DNA of 64,000 bases from Delphinapterus leucas (GCF_002288925.2 NW_022098004.1:8625604-8689603); one strand, 5' to 3'; counted from the first letter of the stretch, positions 1 to 10,820 are shown. Made by a program: numbers and translations. The notes: generated by a model not told the origin, from the letters alone.

Positions 1-496
1 ACACCATGCCACCCCTGCCTCAGCCAGCTCATTCCCTCCTTCCCAGTTAAAGAACTCAGTGTTTAACCTCAGCACATGTTGTGTGGCCTCAGCTGCCCTC
101 CCCTCCCCGGTGTTCTTTTTCTGAGTGGGGTTGAGTGACGCCTAGAAGAAAATGCATTATAATCTCAGAAGGATCTAGAAGATCGGGGCGAGTACTTCTC
201 ATGAGCTTGACCCTAAGGACCCCTCTGGCTCTAAAAGCAAAGGATTCTGTGGTTTGGGTTGTGGTAGGTAATGGAGCAGCCTTTATTCAGAGATAAAGAT
301 TGTCATTTCAAGAGCATTTAAAAAATAATAGATGGTACATTTCCTTAATACCCTGTAATGTGTAAAGTGTCAGGTGCACAACTGACACTCAGGAAATTGC
401 TGGATAGTGAAGATAAATTAGCGTTAAAGCACTCCATTGAAAGGCCCATTTAATAAAAAGTTGTCAGCAAAACCTGTAGTCCCATGAAAAAGAACA
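1..496. other. Unassigned non-coding stretch
   Basis: I see no open frame of note, no tandem repeat and no repeat family I can name. The base composition is mixed and unremarkable. Confidence 0.5.
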
Positions 497-610
497 CACA
501 CTTTCTGCATCTGTAAAATAGGGGTAGTCCCTCAAAGGCGTCTGCAAAGGATTAAATACGGTAATGTGTGGAAAGCGCCTGGCACAGAGTAAACATCCTG
601 CCATACTTGG
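497..610 (+). mobile_element. MIR SINE fragment
   Basis: The stretch has the middle and 3' part of a MIR in sense order: 'catctgtaaaataggg', then 'aggattaaatacggtaatgtg', then 'gcgcctggcacagagtaaac'. The tRNA-like head is missing. MIRs are extinct tRNA-derived SINEs shared by all mammals, so this copy is very old. Confidence 0.7.
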
Positions 611-1210
611 CCCTGATCGGTATTATGTGGAATAAAACTTTGACCTTGACACTGTGCAAGCTCTGATTTGTTTTAGAATAACTTCGTGGTTATGATATTG
701 GACGTCTTCCCTCTGCTTTAAAATAAGCGTTGTCACAATTGGAAAATGGGGAAGTACCTAGAACAGTAGTTTATTATCTGCCTTCCCCTCAAAAACTACC
801 ATCACCCCTAAAAAAAATTTTTAAAGGTGTACTTGGGAAATTCTGCGGTCAAATAATTTAGGGAAATCATGGATTAGACCAAGTTAAACATTTAATTTTG
901 CTATCCTCCATCTCGGAGCCTTTATATGCTAATATGTATTGTGACCCTCCATAGGGAAGGACCAACGTGGGTGGCACACAACATCTTCCCAACTTATTTG
1001 AACATGGAACCTGTTTTCTAATCAGCCATCTTGTGGAAATAACAGTAGGGCAGTTTTGAAAAATGGTTGACTAGGTAAAGAAGTTCTGACTTAATTATTC
1101 TATTTAGTACCAAAGGACCCCTTTACTAATTTCCTCCTGTGAAGCCCATGTTCTCAAGGATTCATTTGTAATTCTGTGTGTTTGTTTTATTAATCAGAGC
1201 CCCCTCCATA
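611..1210. other. Unassigned non-coding stretch
   Basis: AT-leaning DNA with short A and T runs. No coding frame, tandem repeat or named transposon could be supported. Confidence 0.45.
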
Positions 1211-1224
1211 AAAGCTCTAGGGCT

Positions 1225-1435
1225 GGGCTTCCCTGGTGGCGCAGTGGTTGAGAGTCCACCTGCCGATGCAGGGGACACGGGTTCGTGCCCCGATCCGGGA
1301 AGATCCCACATGCTGCGGAGCGGCTGGGCCCGTGAGCCGTGGCCGCTGAGCCTGCACGTCCGGAGCCTGTGCTCCACAACGGGAGAGGCCACAACAGTGA
1401 GAGGCCCGCGTACGGCAAAAAACAAAAACAAAAAC
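1225..1435 (+). mobile_element. CHR-family SINE, young cetacean type
   Basis: A full-length copy starts at 'gggcttccctggtggcgcag' and ends in an A-rich tail made of CAAAA units. A tRNA-like Pol III promoter is visible: A box 'tggcgcagtgg' at 1237-1247 and B box 'ggttcgtgccc' at 1280-1290. A perfect 14-bp target-site duplication, 'aaagctctagggct', lies at 1211-1224 and 1436-1449. Perfect flanks and a body close to the other short copies here indicate a fairly recent insertion. Such SINEs are mobilised by L1-type machinery in trans. The open frames running through it on both strands are incidental. Confidence 0.95.
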
Positions 1436-1449
1436 AAAGCTCTAGGGCT

Positions 1450-2267
1450 TCTGATCAGCAAGAGAAGTGGTATAATTCCATTGATGTATATTCAATCAAA
1501 AGCAAAGAAAGCCTGATCATGGGGGTTATCCTGTAGGTCTTTACGATGATAGCAGTGGTTCATGGGTGCCGTTACTGCCTTCACAGGCTCCCTGTGGGCT
1601 TTTAGGATGCCGGTTTGGGATCCTCTGCTCTGATTAAAAAACCCAGGATCACTGTCAAATTCGAACTGCTGTTTGTGATTGGATGAGCCTTCCAAGGGAC
1701 TCTGAGGTCTTGGCAGGAGCCTGTCAATTTCTTAGAATCTTGGACATAAAAACTGCCTTCAGGTTTCTGTTCCTTTATTGTAAGGATACAGGTGTATATT
1801 AAAGGCATGAAATGCAAGATGGAAGGTGGGCAGTGTTGGCGATGGGGGCTCATTCTCTCTGTCCCTCTTCCCTCCCTTTTCTCTGTCTGCACATCTGCTT
1901 CATTCTCCCTACAGGAAGCAGGCAGGCCTTCTTGCTTTGAAGTACCCCTGATTCCCACCCTCACCCCTACACATCCCCAGCAGAGGTTGGTTAGCAGCTC
2001 TGCTGTCCTGTTCGGAGGAGATAGCTGATAGGTTCACCTTGGTGAGGTATATCTTTTGTCCAGTCAGCACTGGCTAGGGGTGGGTCTTTATGGCCAGCTG
2101 CTGCCTAATCACATTTTCTGAGAATGGAGTTCTGCAGGGACTGGGACATGGGGGAGATGAGCGTTTCCCAACGTGGGGGAGGGAAACTGGTACCCAAGAG
2201 TCACGTACACCACTTAAGAAGATAGGAATGAATAGAATTAGGCCATGAACAGGTCTCTGAACCCAGA
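1450..2267. other. Unassigned non-coding stretch
   Basis: The largest frame here is about 120 codons on the minus strand (1602-1964). It resembles no known protein and has no gene-like setting. No repeat family was recognised. Confidence 0.45.
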
Positions 2268-2438
2268 GACTGGATCATCAACCTTGGATGCACCCATGGG
2301 GCTTTTAAAAATGTTGATGCCTTGCACCAGACCAATTAAAGCAGAACCTCCACAGGCTGGTGGGGCTCAGGCATCAGTATTTTTTTTTTAATTAATTCCC
2401 AGTGATTCTAATGCACAACCATGATTGAGAACTCCTAG
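2268..2438 (+). mobile_element. hAT-type non-autonomous DNA transposon fossil (MER20/MER5-like)
   Basis: The left end 'ctggatcatcaacc' and the right end 'gattgagaactcc' are decayed forms of the inverted ends usual for mammalian hAT elements (CAGTGGTTCTCAA and its complement). The interior reads 'gaccaattaaagcagaacctc' and 'ggcatcagtattttt', and matches the copies at 7645-7989 in layout. No 8-bp target duplication survives. The exact subfamily is not certain. Confidence 0.7.
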
Positions 2439-2689
2439 TAGAAGTGTCCAGAGACACAGCTGTGGAAACCCAGAAAGTGAAGAAGCTGCTGGTGAATTTC
2501 CCATATTTTATTGTATTGTCTTACAAGTCAGCATTTTTCAGGTCCAGTTTAAAATTAAAAGGGATGAACAATTGCTTTGTGTTTTTCCTGCTTCCTCAGG
2601 CCTTCCTAGTGCTCTATTAACATCAACTCTGTTTTTTATAAGGAGGGCTCAGGCATTCAGATAAGGCACACAGGGAAAGAGAATCTGAG

Positions 2690-2815
2690 TTGATGCCCAG
2701 AAGCCCCATTTTTTACACCTGCCTTGACCACTAGACAGCCTTGTGACCTGGGCAGGCCACATTCCCTGGATTACCCTGCTGGGCTTGATTCTTGTGTTTT
2801 GGGAAATGGATCAGT
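2690..2815 (+). mobile_element. Probable MIR fragment
   Basis: 'agacagccttgtgacctgggcagg' corresponds, with decay, to the MIR core segment 'agctgtgtgaccttgggcaag'. The surrounding sequence fits only loosely, so this is a weak assignment. Confidence 0.4.
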
Positions 2816-3254
2816 TGAGCTCGAATCAGAGGCCTTCTATGAGTCTACACAATCAGCTAAGGGACCAGTTTGTCAGGGATTCAGCACGTGAACCAAGAGA
2901 GATGCTAAGCATTTTGAGCCAGCAGAATGGCTGATTTTAAACATGGGATGGTGTTTTAAAAAACTCTGCGTGGAAAAGAAAAGAACGTATTTGGTCGTCA
3001 AGTTACAAAGAGAGACATCGTGCAAGCTGTTTGCACATACTTTTGCAGTTACCAGTGAGATATTTGTATTACTGGTCATCATAACCAGCAGGCACTTAGT
3101 CAATGGGTGATCGGGGTGGTGGTAGAAACAGGACCGAGGAAAATGCCTCTGGTTAGAGTTAACCAAGATGTGTGATCACGCACTGTCCGGCACACTGATT
3201 CTCCACTCAAGCATAACGTTAAACCACACAGAAATGGGCCCGCTCTGGAGGCAC

Positions 3255-3370
3255 TCTTTACCTTGTAAGACAATTACCTCTTAAGTTTCTCGTCTTCTCT
3301 TAGGCTCTAAACTCTGTGAGCCTGGAGTACGTGCCTCATTTATTTTTGTACCCAGCACAGCCCTCTCCCA
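3255..3370 (+). mobile_element. L2 LINE 3'-end fragment
   Basis: 'aaactctgtgagcctgg', then 'gcctcatttatttttgtaccc' and 'agcacag', follow the order of the L2 3' untranslated end. The final 'aataaatatttgttgaatga' segment is missing. Confidence 0.55.
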
Positions 3371-3734
3371 GGGAGCAGCACGGGGCATCTTTGTCTCAGA
3401 TCCTCCTGGGAAAGTGGCAGAGTGTACCTGAATCAGGTGCTCAAACAAACAAACAGGGAACAAGAGCCTGGTAAGAATTCCTTAAATGATGAAGATGACA
3501 TCTTTGCGGTCTGTCACAATGAGAGGGTGCTCTCTTAAACCTCGCGCAGCTTTTCCACAAACCCACGTCCCGACATTTCCTTGACACTTTTGTGGGCTGA
3601 GCTTCCTTTCCTGGACAGCTTGTTAAATATGGTCTACACCAGACCTATTTCTTAACGTCCTCTTTTGGAGAGCTATTGGAAAATAGACGCTTTTGCGGTG
3701 GCTGGTTGGGCCTCAAAGTTGTTATGCTTTATTT

Positions 3735-3905
3735 TAAGATTTAATTCAACGAACACTTGTTTTGCACCTGCTATACACTAGAATATGGATTTGGTGCTGA
3801 AGGATTCAGGGACAAATAGGGCACAGTTCTTGCTCTAGAGATTTATTATTGATGCAGACAGACAATTGCAAACAGTACATGCTGGTCCTATTTGATAAAC
3901 GCTTC
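3735..3905 (-). mobile_element. L2 LINE 3'-end fragment, reverse
   Basis: Read on the plus strand, 'ttcaacgaacacttgttttgc' followed by 'acctgctatacacta', 'gttcttgctctagag' and 'gacagacaattgcaaacagt' is the reverse complement of the L2 3' end. It is heavily decayed but collinear over about 170 bp. Confidence 0.65.
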
Positions 3906-3969
3906 CCCAAAGCTGTGGGGTTTGTGAAAAGGAGGAGGGTGGCTGTTTTGTGAACTTCCTATGTGAAGG

Positions 3970-4590
3970 CAAAAGCTACGAAAGTAGCAAAAAGAAACTA
4001 GTTTTATTTTTTTTAAGCTTAGGATAGGGAAGATCTTCCTTGGCCTGACGCAAAACCCAGATGCTGTACAGCAACGGATTGATAAATCTGACTACATAAG
4101 CATTTAAAACCTACGCATAGGAAAAATGCCATGAACAAAATCAAAAGACAAACAACCAAGTCGGGAAAATCGCAACCCGCAAGATGGTCAAAGACCCAAT
4201 TTCCTTAATATGAAGAGTTCCTTTAAATTCATAAGAAAGAAAGTAAACAACCTGATAGGAAAATGGGCCGCTTTTAGAAAAAAATAAATACAGATGACCA
4301 ATAATCTTCTGAAACTATGTTCATCTCACTCCTAACCAAATAATAATAATAATCCCTTTGGGCTGGAATCTGGGGCCATGGGCAGTCTCATACACTATTG
4401 TGAGCCTGTACATTGGACAACATCTTAGGGGGCTAATTTTTGTAATATCTAATAGCACAGAACATTCACAGACCAAATACCCTCTTCTACACATTTTGTG
4501 CTTGGGGATCTTTATTCAACACAGCAGTGCGGGCATAGCTGGAATAAACTGTGTGTTTCTGTATGTGAGCTGGGGAGGAAGGATTGTCCT
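3970..4590 (+). mobile_element. Ancient L1 (L1M-type) fragment, sense
   Basis: The sequence tracks the 3' part of an old L1 ORF2 in sense order: 'ttgataaatctgactacata', 'gccatgaacaaaatcaaaag', 'gacaaacaaccaag', 'atttccttaatatgaagag', 'aaaatgggcc', then 'ggcagtctcatacactattg' and 'tttattcaacacagcagtg'. The frame is destroyed by many substitutions and small indels. The copy has no remaining target duplication. Confidence 0.7.
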
Positions 4591-6179
4591 GGGCATGGAC
4601 CGAGACGGGTAAACAGGGTTCCGATGGAGAAGAAATTGCAAGGCCAGGCCAAAGAGGGTATGGAAACGGAAGACAAAAGGAGAGAGAGGAATGAAGTAGT
4701 GTGGCTGGTGCCCTGAGGGTTGGCATGTTTCCTTTCTCTGGAGCCACTTGTGCCCAGCACTCATTTTGACAAATGTAAAACCATTCAGGTGTGACCCTTT
4801 CTCTTGAGTAATCCATCTTACTCCACGCTCCCCACCAGATAAAAGACACCTGTGTAGTAATGAGTCCGCGGAGCCCTGTTCCCGGAGCCCTGGCAGCGGT
4901 CCCTCTATTCTAGCCCTTTTCTGTGTCATCTGCATTGTCCCAGCCAAAAGTGTGAGCAAGAAGAGAGGGAGGGGCATTTTTCAAAGAACTATGTGGGGAT
5001 TTGGTCACGTGTCCGTCATTAACATCAATCGCAGATGCAGGGCAGAAATGCCTGGTAAGTTCCTACACACGCCTCTTTGAAAAAGGTCCCCTCTGGTGTG
5101 GCTCCCAGGCTCCCCTCCACTGATACAGGATTTGGGGCCTTTGAAGTCGGTTGTGGACATTTCACTGCTTTCTTTGACTCCAGCAAATTGCTCCAAAATG
5201 CTACAAATGTGAAAAAGTGGAAGGGAGTTTTAGCAGCAGCTTAGAGGTGCAATCCCCTTAAGCCACTGACAGAAAAATGTGTTTCTTCTTTCAGTTTTTA
5301 ATTTGGGAGTTATATGTTAAAATACAGCAATGCCGTTGCAGTCTTCTCTTAGGAAGAGAAAAATGAAGAGTGAGTTGGGTACCAGGTGGTGAGTAAAGGG
5401 GTAGATTTTGCAGCCCTCGTTCTTTGAACTTGTCGCAGGGGCCAAGATGCCTGCAGAGAAATTGTGTAAAACAGATTTTGTCTAATGTGGTTGAAAAGCG
5501 TTTCCAACAAGGGGGCAAGCGTTTCCAAGGTGAACCTGGATTTGACTGGATGTCAAGGCAGGTTTCCTATGCTGAGCCAGGAAATCCTGCAGACGCGTCC
5601 TGCAGGAACCCAGGAAAGGACAGAATAGGGAGATTTCAACCCACCGGTCTAGGGGCAGGGGTTACTGGTGTGCTTAAAATTTTGCCTTTAGAGTGCTCCT
5701 TTTGCAGGGAAGGTACTTGGCCTTGGGTGCATTTTCTGAAAATTTCTCCAAAGTTATTTTATTCCTGTAGTATGCTAGCACTGTAATAAATTAGAAAAAA
5801 ATATGGGGTGTGGGGATGCCCACTAGAAGGACCCCAGGCTTCAGCCACCACCTACATACATTTCAGGATTTGGCACAAACCAGACGTTTTTCAGACTCAT
5901 TTTGTTTCGTTTCAGCAGAGGAAGCATTTATTTGTAAAATGACAGGTTATGTGAGATCACTGGGTAAAAGAGAAATGAGACGCTTATGGGGGTAGAGATG
6001 ACCCTCCAAGTTCTGGGCCCTTCTCTCTCTACCCCCTAGGGCTCCAGGATGTCTGCAGCCCACTTGGAATACCTTTGGGGAGTCCTTCTCTAAGGGAATG
6101 CCAGCTCAGCAGGCTTTGATGTAACAAAGGACCGCTTTCCCTCACTGGAGACCCTGAGAGATTGCTCAGGGTGTTACAG
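4591..6179. other. Unassigned non-coding stretch
   Basis: Overlapping minus-strand frames (for example 153 codons at 4516-4977) begin in the old L1 flank and resemble no protein known to me. A plus-strand 120-codon frame at 5424-5786 is likewise unrecognised. No repeat was identified. Confidence 0.4.
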
Positions 6180-6330
6180 ACCTCAGTGCCAGACCTTTCC
6201 AGCTTTGTGACTTTGGGAAAGTCTCTTCCCTTCTAGGTGGGCATGATAGAACCAGCCTCCTGGAATTTTCCCACGGGTTAAATGAACCAGTCAGGGCAGC
6301 GTCTGCTAAGTGGGATGCCAGCAGGCTGTG
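6180..6330 (+). mobile_element. Probable MIR fragment
   Basis: 'cagctttgtgactttgggaa' followed by 'gtctcttcccttctagg' and 'gggttaaatgaacc' follows the MIR core and 3' order, with heavy decay. Confidence 0.45.
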
Positions 6331-6554
6331 GTCCCCACTCAGGCGGCAGCAGAAGTGACCAGTGATAACTGTGTCTCCTTTGCCTCAGAAATGTTCAGGA
6401 TCCTTCTCCCCAGGATTCAAAGCAACCTCAGAGTCTAGTTGGTCAAAGTTGACTGCTTCCTCCTTTTTATTTTCCTTTTACCACTTTCTCTGCCTGTGAT
6501 GGGTCCCTCTGCAAGACCCTTTTTTCCCTTATACCGCTCTGGACTCTGATCCAG

Positions 6555-6640
6555 GACCCATGTCTTTCATTCCTTTCACTCAGCATTTAGCACAGGGGAT
6601 CGAACAGAGCATACTTCCAGTAGATGTTTGCTAGATTGAC
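6555..6640 (+). mobile_element. L2 LINE 3'-end fragment
   Basis: 'catttagcacaggggatcg', then 'acagagcatacttccagtag' and 'atgtttgctagattgactg', match the terminal L2 3' end in order. Confidence 0.6.
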
Positions 6641-6699
6641 TGTCGTTGGTGAGCTAGCAGCGCCCACTCCTGCGGGCTCCCGAGAGCCAGCTGTATGCG

Positions 6700-6885
6700 T
6701 CTCTTTCAATTCCACGTTCAGTGATTTCACGTCGCGGTAGCATGAAATCGGCTGTGGTGGGAATATTTGCAGCACGGAATGCAAGTGCTAATAAAATCGA
6801 GCCCCTTTCTCTGGCCTCCATCCTCTGCCAAAGAACCAGTTGTTAAACATTTAGCAGCACACCGCTGCATGAGATGCCCAGATGG
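6700..6885 (+). mobile_element. Unnamed transposon-like element, copy A of three
   Basis: This segment aligns by eye with 20814-20938 and 44208-44350. Shared blocks are 'gtgatttcacgtcgcggtag', 'ggtgggaatatttgc' and 'accagttgttaaacatttag'. I do not know the family name; a fossil DNA transposon is the likeliest explanation. It is followed by a run of 15 A at 6886-6900, which may be coincidental. Confidence 0.6.
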
Positions 6886-7644
6886 AAAAAAAAAAAAAAA
6901 TGGAAATGGAACAGAGCAGGATGGACTCTATCAAATGCATCACGGACATTGCTGCTCTGATGGTAGCACAAAAGAAGCAGAGAAGGGGTGATTATTGTAG
7001 ACTGGAGGCATCAAAGAAAGATCTTAAAGGATGGAGAGTTATGGGCATCTAGGAAAAAGTGGTCAGATGTTCCAGGCTCTGGGGAACAGGATGGGAGAGG
7101 ACACGGCCAGGTTAATAAGGGAGTGACTTTGGACTTTGCAAAGGATGGTGAGGAGATGGGCTTGCCCAGGGCGGAGGAGGGGTAGGTGAATAGTAGAACT
7201 AAAGGCAATGGCTGGAGGAAGGGATTGGGACCTTGGAGGATGCTTAGGTACTGTTAAAGGAGAAGTTGAATTCCATTTCCTCCTGCAGCAGTGATTCTGT
7301 TACCTTGTAGATATGCCTGACTTAATGCAAAGCATTCACCTGCCAATTTTCGTGGCCTCCTTCACCTCTTGAGCTGGTGCGGAGTCCAACTAAATGCCTT
7401 CCAAAACGTTTTGAGATTTAGGTAAATCGATGAAAGAGGGATCCAAAAAGAGGGTCAGTGACAGGAGCTGGGCCGTGTGGGGCTGTGGCTTGAGGCTGAG
7501 AGTGGGGAATCGCTACCCGGTTCTTGCCACTTCCGTCCAAGATTCGGGCGGATGGGTCAGGGGACCAACCTCAACTGTTTTTAATTTTAGTGCTTGGACT
7601 TCGACCCATGCCTCCCTGAGAACCAGGGGCAGCTCCCTCGAGGT
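6886..7644. other. Unassigned stretch beginning with an A15 run
   Basis: After the A run at 6886-6900 the sequence is purine-rich to about 7200. No repeat family or plausible coding frame was recognised. Confidence 0.4.
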
Positions 7645-7800
7645 TGGTGGTTCTCAACCTCAGCTCCCCATGAGAATCGTCTGGAATACTTCCCAACTCA
7701 GATCAGTTAAATCGGAATCCTGAGGTGGTACCCGGGCATCAGTGTTGTTTGCAAAGAGCCCCAGGTGATTGTAGCGCACAGCCAAGGCTAAGACACACTG
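7645..7800 (+). mobile_element. hAT-type DNA transposon fossil, first of a back-to-back pair
   Basis: The left terminus 'tggtggttctcaa' agrees with the canonical hAT end at 11 of 13 positions. The right terminus 'ctaagacacactg' is a decayed complement. The interior 'cccaactcagatcagttaaa', 'gcatcagtgttg' and 'ccccaggtgattg' places it in the same group as 2268-2438 and 7809-7989. The next element begins exactly 8 bp after its end. Confidence 0.8.
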
Positions 7801-7808
7801 CTGTAAGG

Positions 7809-7989
7809 TACTGGGTCTCAAACTTCAGCGAGCACCAGATTACCTGAAGGACTTGTTAAAACTCTGATCGCTAGTAGACCCCATCCCTCGAATTTCTGAT
7901 TCAGGCATTCTGGGGACGGGGCCTCAGAGTGTCCATTTCTAACAAGTTCCCAGATGATGCTGTAATGGGGCCACATTTGAGAACCTCTG
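7809..7989 (+). mobile_element. hAT-type DNA transposon fossil with 8-bp target duplication
   Basis: The left end 'tactgggtctcaa' and right end 'ttgagaacctctg' are decayed hAT inverted termini. The element is flanked by 'ctgtaagg' (7801-7808) and 'ccgtaagg' (7990-7997). This is an 8-bp duplication with one T/C difference, and 8 bp is the length hAT transposases make. The interior has 'accagattacctgaaggact' and 'agttcccagatgatgctg'. Confidence 0.8.
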
Positions 7990-8102
7990 CCGTAAGGTAA
8001 CTGAAACAGCATTTGGAAAACGATTAATGGGGGATTCAGGTAGACTGGGGTGCCATTTCCACCTCTGCAGTCCCACCTGCATGACCTCATTGTTTGTTTA
8101 AA

Positions 8103-8305
8103 GCAGGGATGATTTTGCTCCACAGGGGACATTTGGCAACATTTTTGGTTGTCACCACTTAGGGGACTGGATGCTACCGGCATCTGGTGGGTGGAGGGCA
8201 GGGATGCTGCGAAGCACCTTGCAGAGCACAGGACAGCTCCCACAATAAAGCCTTATTCAGGTCCAAATGTCATTCGTTCTGACACAGAAAAACCCTGGTT
8301 TAAAA
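8103..8305 (+). mobile_element. DNA transposon fossil (MER-type, subfamily not assigned)
   Basis: 'gggacatttggcaacatttt', 'tggttgtcacca', 'ggatgctaccggcatctggt', 'cacaggacagctcccacaa' and 'gaaaaaccctggtttaaa' follow a dispersed mammalian MER repeat that I know only from memory. Terminal repeats are too decayed to set exact ends. Confidence 0.7.
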
Positions 8306-8437
8306 TCTCTGAGCTTCTTTGGACTTCATAAATGAAACAGGAATGGTCATGCTTGTTATTCTAGATTGTTGGTGAGAATAAATGACGTCCTACAGGTAAA
8401 GCACAGTAGGCAGTTGTACGTGGTGGTGGTTGTTATC
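8306..8437 (+). mobile_element. MIR SINE fragment
   Basis: 'aatctctgagcttctttgg', 'cataaatgaaacaggaatgg', 'ttggtgagaataaatgacg' and 'aggtaaagcacagtaggcag' follow MIR order from core to 3' end. A second MIR begins directly after it. Confidence 0.6.
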
Positions 8438-8620
8438 CTCCCAGCTGAGTCACTTGGTGATGTACACTTGGTGGAAGGACCTGACCTCCATGGACCTGTT
8501 TTCTCATCTGTAAAATGGGCACAGTAATAGGTCCAAACCCCTGAAGGGTAGACGTGAAGATTAGAGATACTCTATGCAAAGTCCCTAGAAGCAGTCAATA
8601 AACATGATCCATTATTATGA
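8438..8620 (+). mobile_element. MIR SINE fragment
   Basis: 'gacctgttttctcatctgta' and 'aaatgggcacagtaatag' are followed by 'agtcaataaacatgatccat', the MIR core and 3' end in sense order. It lies head-to-tail with the preceding MIR. Confidence 0.75.
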
Positions 8621-9934
8621 CTTCCCGTTATATCTTGACCCGGACCATGATTCTCTCCCTTGAAGAGTCTAAGATGCTGACTGACTCCTTCTCACTTTGT
8701 AGGTCCTGTTAGATAGGTGAGAAGTCAGCTAGTTTCCAGGTTGTCAGGACTCAGGAGCAACAGCGGGAACAGGGCAACCTCCTAACATCCCAGGCCAGAC
8801 CGAAGACTCTCAAGCCAGATGGCGCTTCCAAAGTGCCCAGCTCTGTGCGGCTGATCAGAAAAACTGATGTTTCATTTTGGTTCCAGAAACTGTTTCCCAG
8901 CCTTGGTACAGATCTCCTTTAATGAGAATTTGGTGACGTGAAATGTTTGGAAAACAAAACACCTCCGGGACCCACATCCCATAGGTAGACCAGTCTCTCA
9001 AGGCAGTAAGTGATTTAGGGTGCCCCTCCCCCCCTCCCCATCTTCCAGATGGAGTATGAATTTGAACCGAGGTCTGCTTGACTCCCACGCCTGGTTTCTT
9101 GACCAGCCTTTGGCTCACGATGTAAGTTACAACAGGAACCCAGAAGACACCAGGGTCCACCAGGGGCCATCCACAGACACCTGGGCCTGCCAAGCCTCCT
9201 TTGCAGAGGGCCTCCTGCCCCCAGCCTCAGAGCTAAACTGTCCTTTCTCTAATCTTCACGCAAAATGGATTTTAGTAGCTGGATTTTATTGAGAAACTGA
9301 CTCCCTCATCGCCCCACCCCCAGCATTGAAAAACATATTGTCTTCTTTACTGTAGCTCATTTTGCTTTCCGAGGTGATTAATGAATTAAAGATGCAGCGT
9401 ATTTATTCTTTTGCCTGATTACCATTCTGTAATAAGTCTAAGCTCCAGAGTCTGTCGATACAGGACGGCCAACCTGCCTCTTTGGAAAATAAAGGTTTGT
9501 ACATTAAGCTGAACTTCCAGCTCTCCGACGCAGGAGAAAATTCAGCTTTTAGAGCCTTAGAGAAATAAGTGGGAGGCTCAAAGAGATACTGGCCGCCAGC
9601 TAGAAGATCCCATTTCTGTGGATGGGAAGGCACTTTGCTGACACCTACCTGGACATGGGAAGGCCTGTTAGCCTGTAGAGGGGATTTCTTTATTGGAAGT
9701 GCTGAGTATCAGTCTCTTCTTGGAGGTAGCGGTAAGGAGGGACGTGACACCCACGAAGACCCCGTCCCAGACCCACGAGATTTTATCATCAATGTAAAAC
9801 GGTGCTCTCTCTGAATTTCTCTCATCTCCGGCTGGGTGGCCACGTTCTGAGCGTCATCTGACTGAGCACGTGGGAGTGAGGTTGCTGGTTCCCAGGGAGA
9901 TCTCCTGGAGGGCAGGAGAGCACGGCGGCTGAGA
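8621..9934. other. Unassigned non-coding stretch
   Basis: Short frames overlap on both strands (for example 8855-9193 minus, 9020-9292 plus) without any recognisable protein. No repeat family was identified. Confidence 0.4.
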
Positions 9935-10100
9935 GCGCTGCCGATGCAGACAGACAGGCCCTCCTCCGGCTCTGCCTTGTCCCTAAGTAGCTGAGTGACC
10001 CCTAGCAAATCTGGTTCCTCATCCATCCAATGGGGGCACTTCACCACCACCCCATCGCTGAGGGCTCTTGGGAGGTTGGTTGGCCCATAGCACCTGCAGG
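9935..10100 (+). mobile_element. MIR SINE fragment
   Basis: The order 'gagagcgctgccgatgcag', 'cggctctgccttgtccctaa', 'gtagctgagtgacccctagc', then 'ggttcctcatccatccaatg' is MIR from tRNA-like head through core. Confidence 0.65.
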
Positions 10101-10222
10101 GAGTGAAGCCATGCTTTGCCTTCTGAGGATCTGACCTCACGTAACCCCCAGCCAGTTTGACCTGTGCCAGGACAGGAAAGAAACAAACGAAACCAGGTTG
10201 GTGATGTCATTGGCCATTGCCT

Positions 10223-10591
10223 TTTATTTATTTATTCATTTATTTTAAAAAGAAAAAACAAACAAAATGAAAAGCCAGTGATTTATATAGGTTCATTTCT
10301 CAGCTGCCACTGATCAAACAGAATATATATGTTATATATATTTTTATATAAGATTATTGCTGTATTATGAAATGTATATATGTAAAATACATAGATAATG
10401 AAAAAAATATATACATATAGTTATTTCATTGTATATTTATATTCATACATATTTTTTTCATTATATGTTTTACATATATACAATATATGTGTATATGTAT
10501 TTGTAATATATATTTATATATATTACACATATATGTAATATATATTTCAATATATATTACATATATTACTTTACATAATAAAGTAGTAATC
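10223..10591. repeat. AT-rich palindromic simple-repeat block
   Basis: A TTTA-type run (10223-10246) leads into roughly 270 bp of TATA-rich sequence. Within it, an imperfect inverted repeat pairs 10372-10411 with 10448-10483; both arms contain 'tatatatgtaaaa' or its complement and 'aatgaaaaaaata' or its complement, with a spacer of about 37 bp. The block ends where a SINE was inserted. Confidence 0.85.
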
Positions 10592-10602
10592 AAAAATCAG
10601 AT

Positions 10603-10809
10603 TAGGGCTTCCCTGGTGGTGCAGTGGTTGAGAGTCCGCCTGCCGATGCAGGGGACGTGGGTTCGTGCCCCGGTCCGGAAGGATCCCACATGCCGCGGAG
10701 CGGCTGGGCCCGTGAGTCATGGCCGCTGAGCCTGCGCGTCCGCGGCCTGTGCTCTGCAGCGGGAGAGGCCGCAGCAGTGAGAGGCCCACGTACCGCAAAA
10801 AAAAAAAAA
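10603..10809 (+). mobile_element. CHR-family SINE, young cetacean type
   Basis: The body matches the copy at 1225-1435 with a modest number of changes, has the same A and B box positions, and ends in a pure A tract. An 11-bp target duplication 'aaaaatcagat' lies at 10592-10602 and 10810-10820. The target is the end of the AT-rich block, which fits the T-rich nicking preference of L1 endonuclease. Confidence 0.93.
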
Positions 10810-10820
10810 AAAAATCAGAT

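Noticed and set aside
1237..1290. tRNA gene suggested by A and B boxes
   Set aside because: The boxes belong to the tRNA-derived head of a SINE; the cloverleaf is not intact and the element ends in an A tail with a target duplication.
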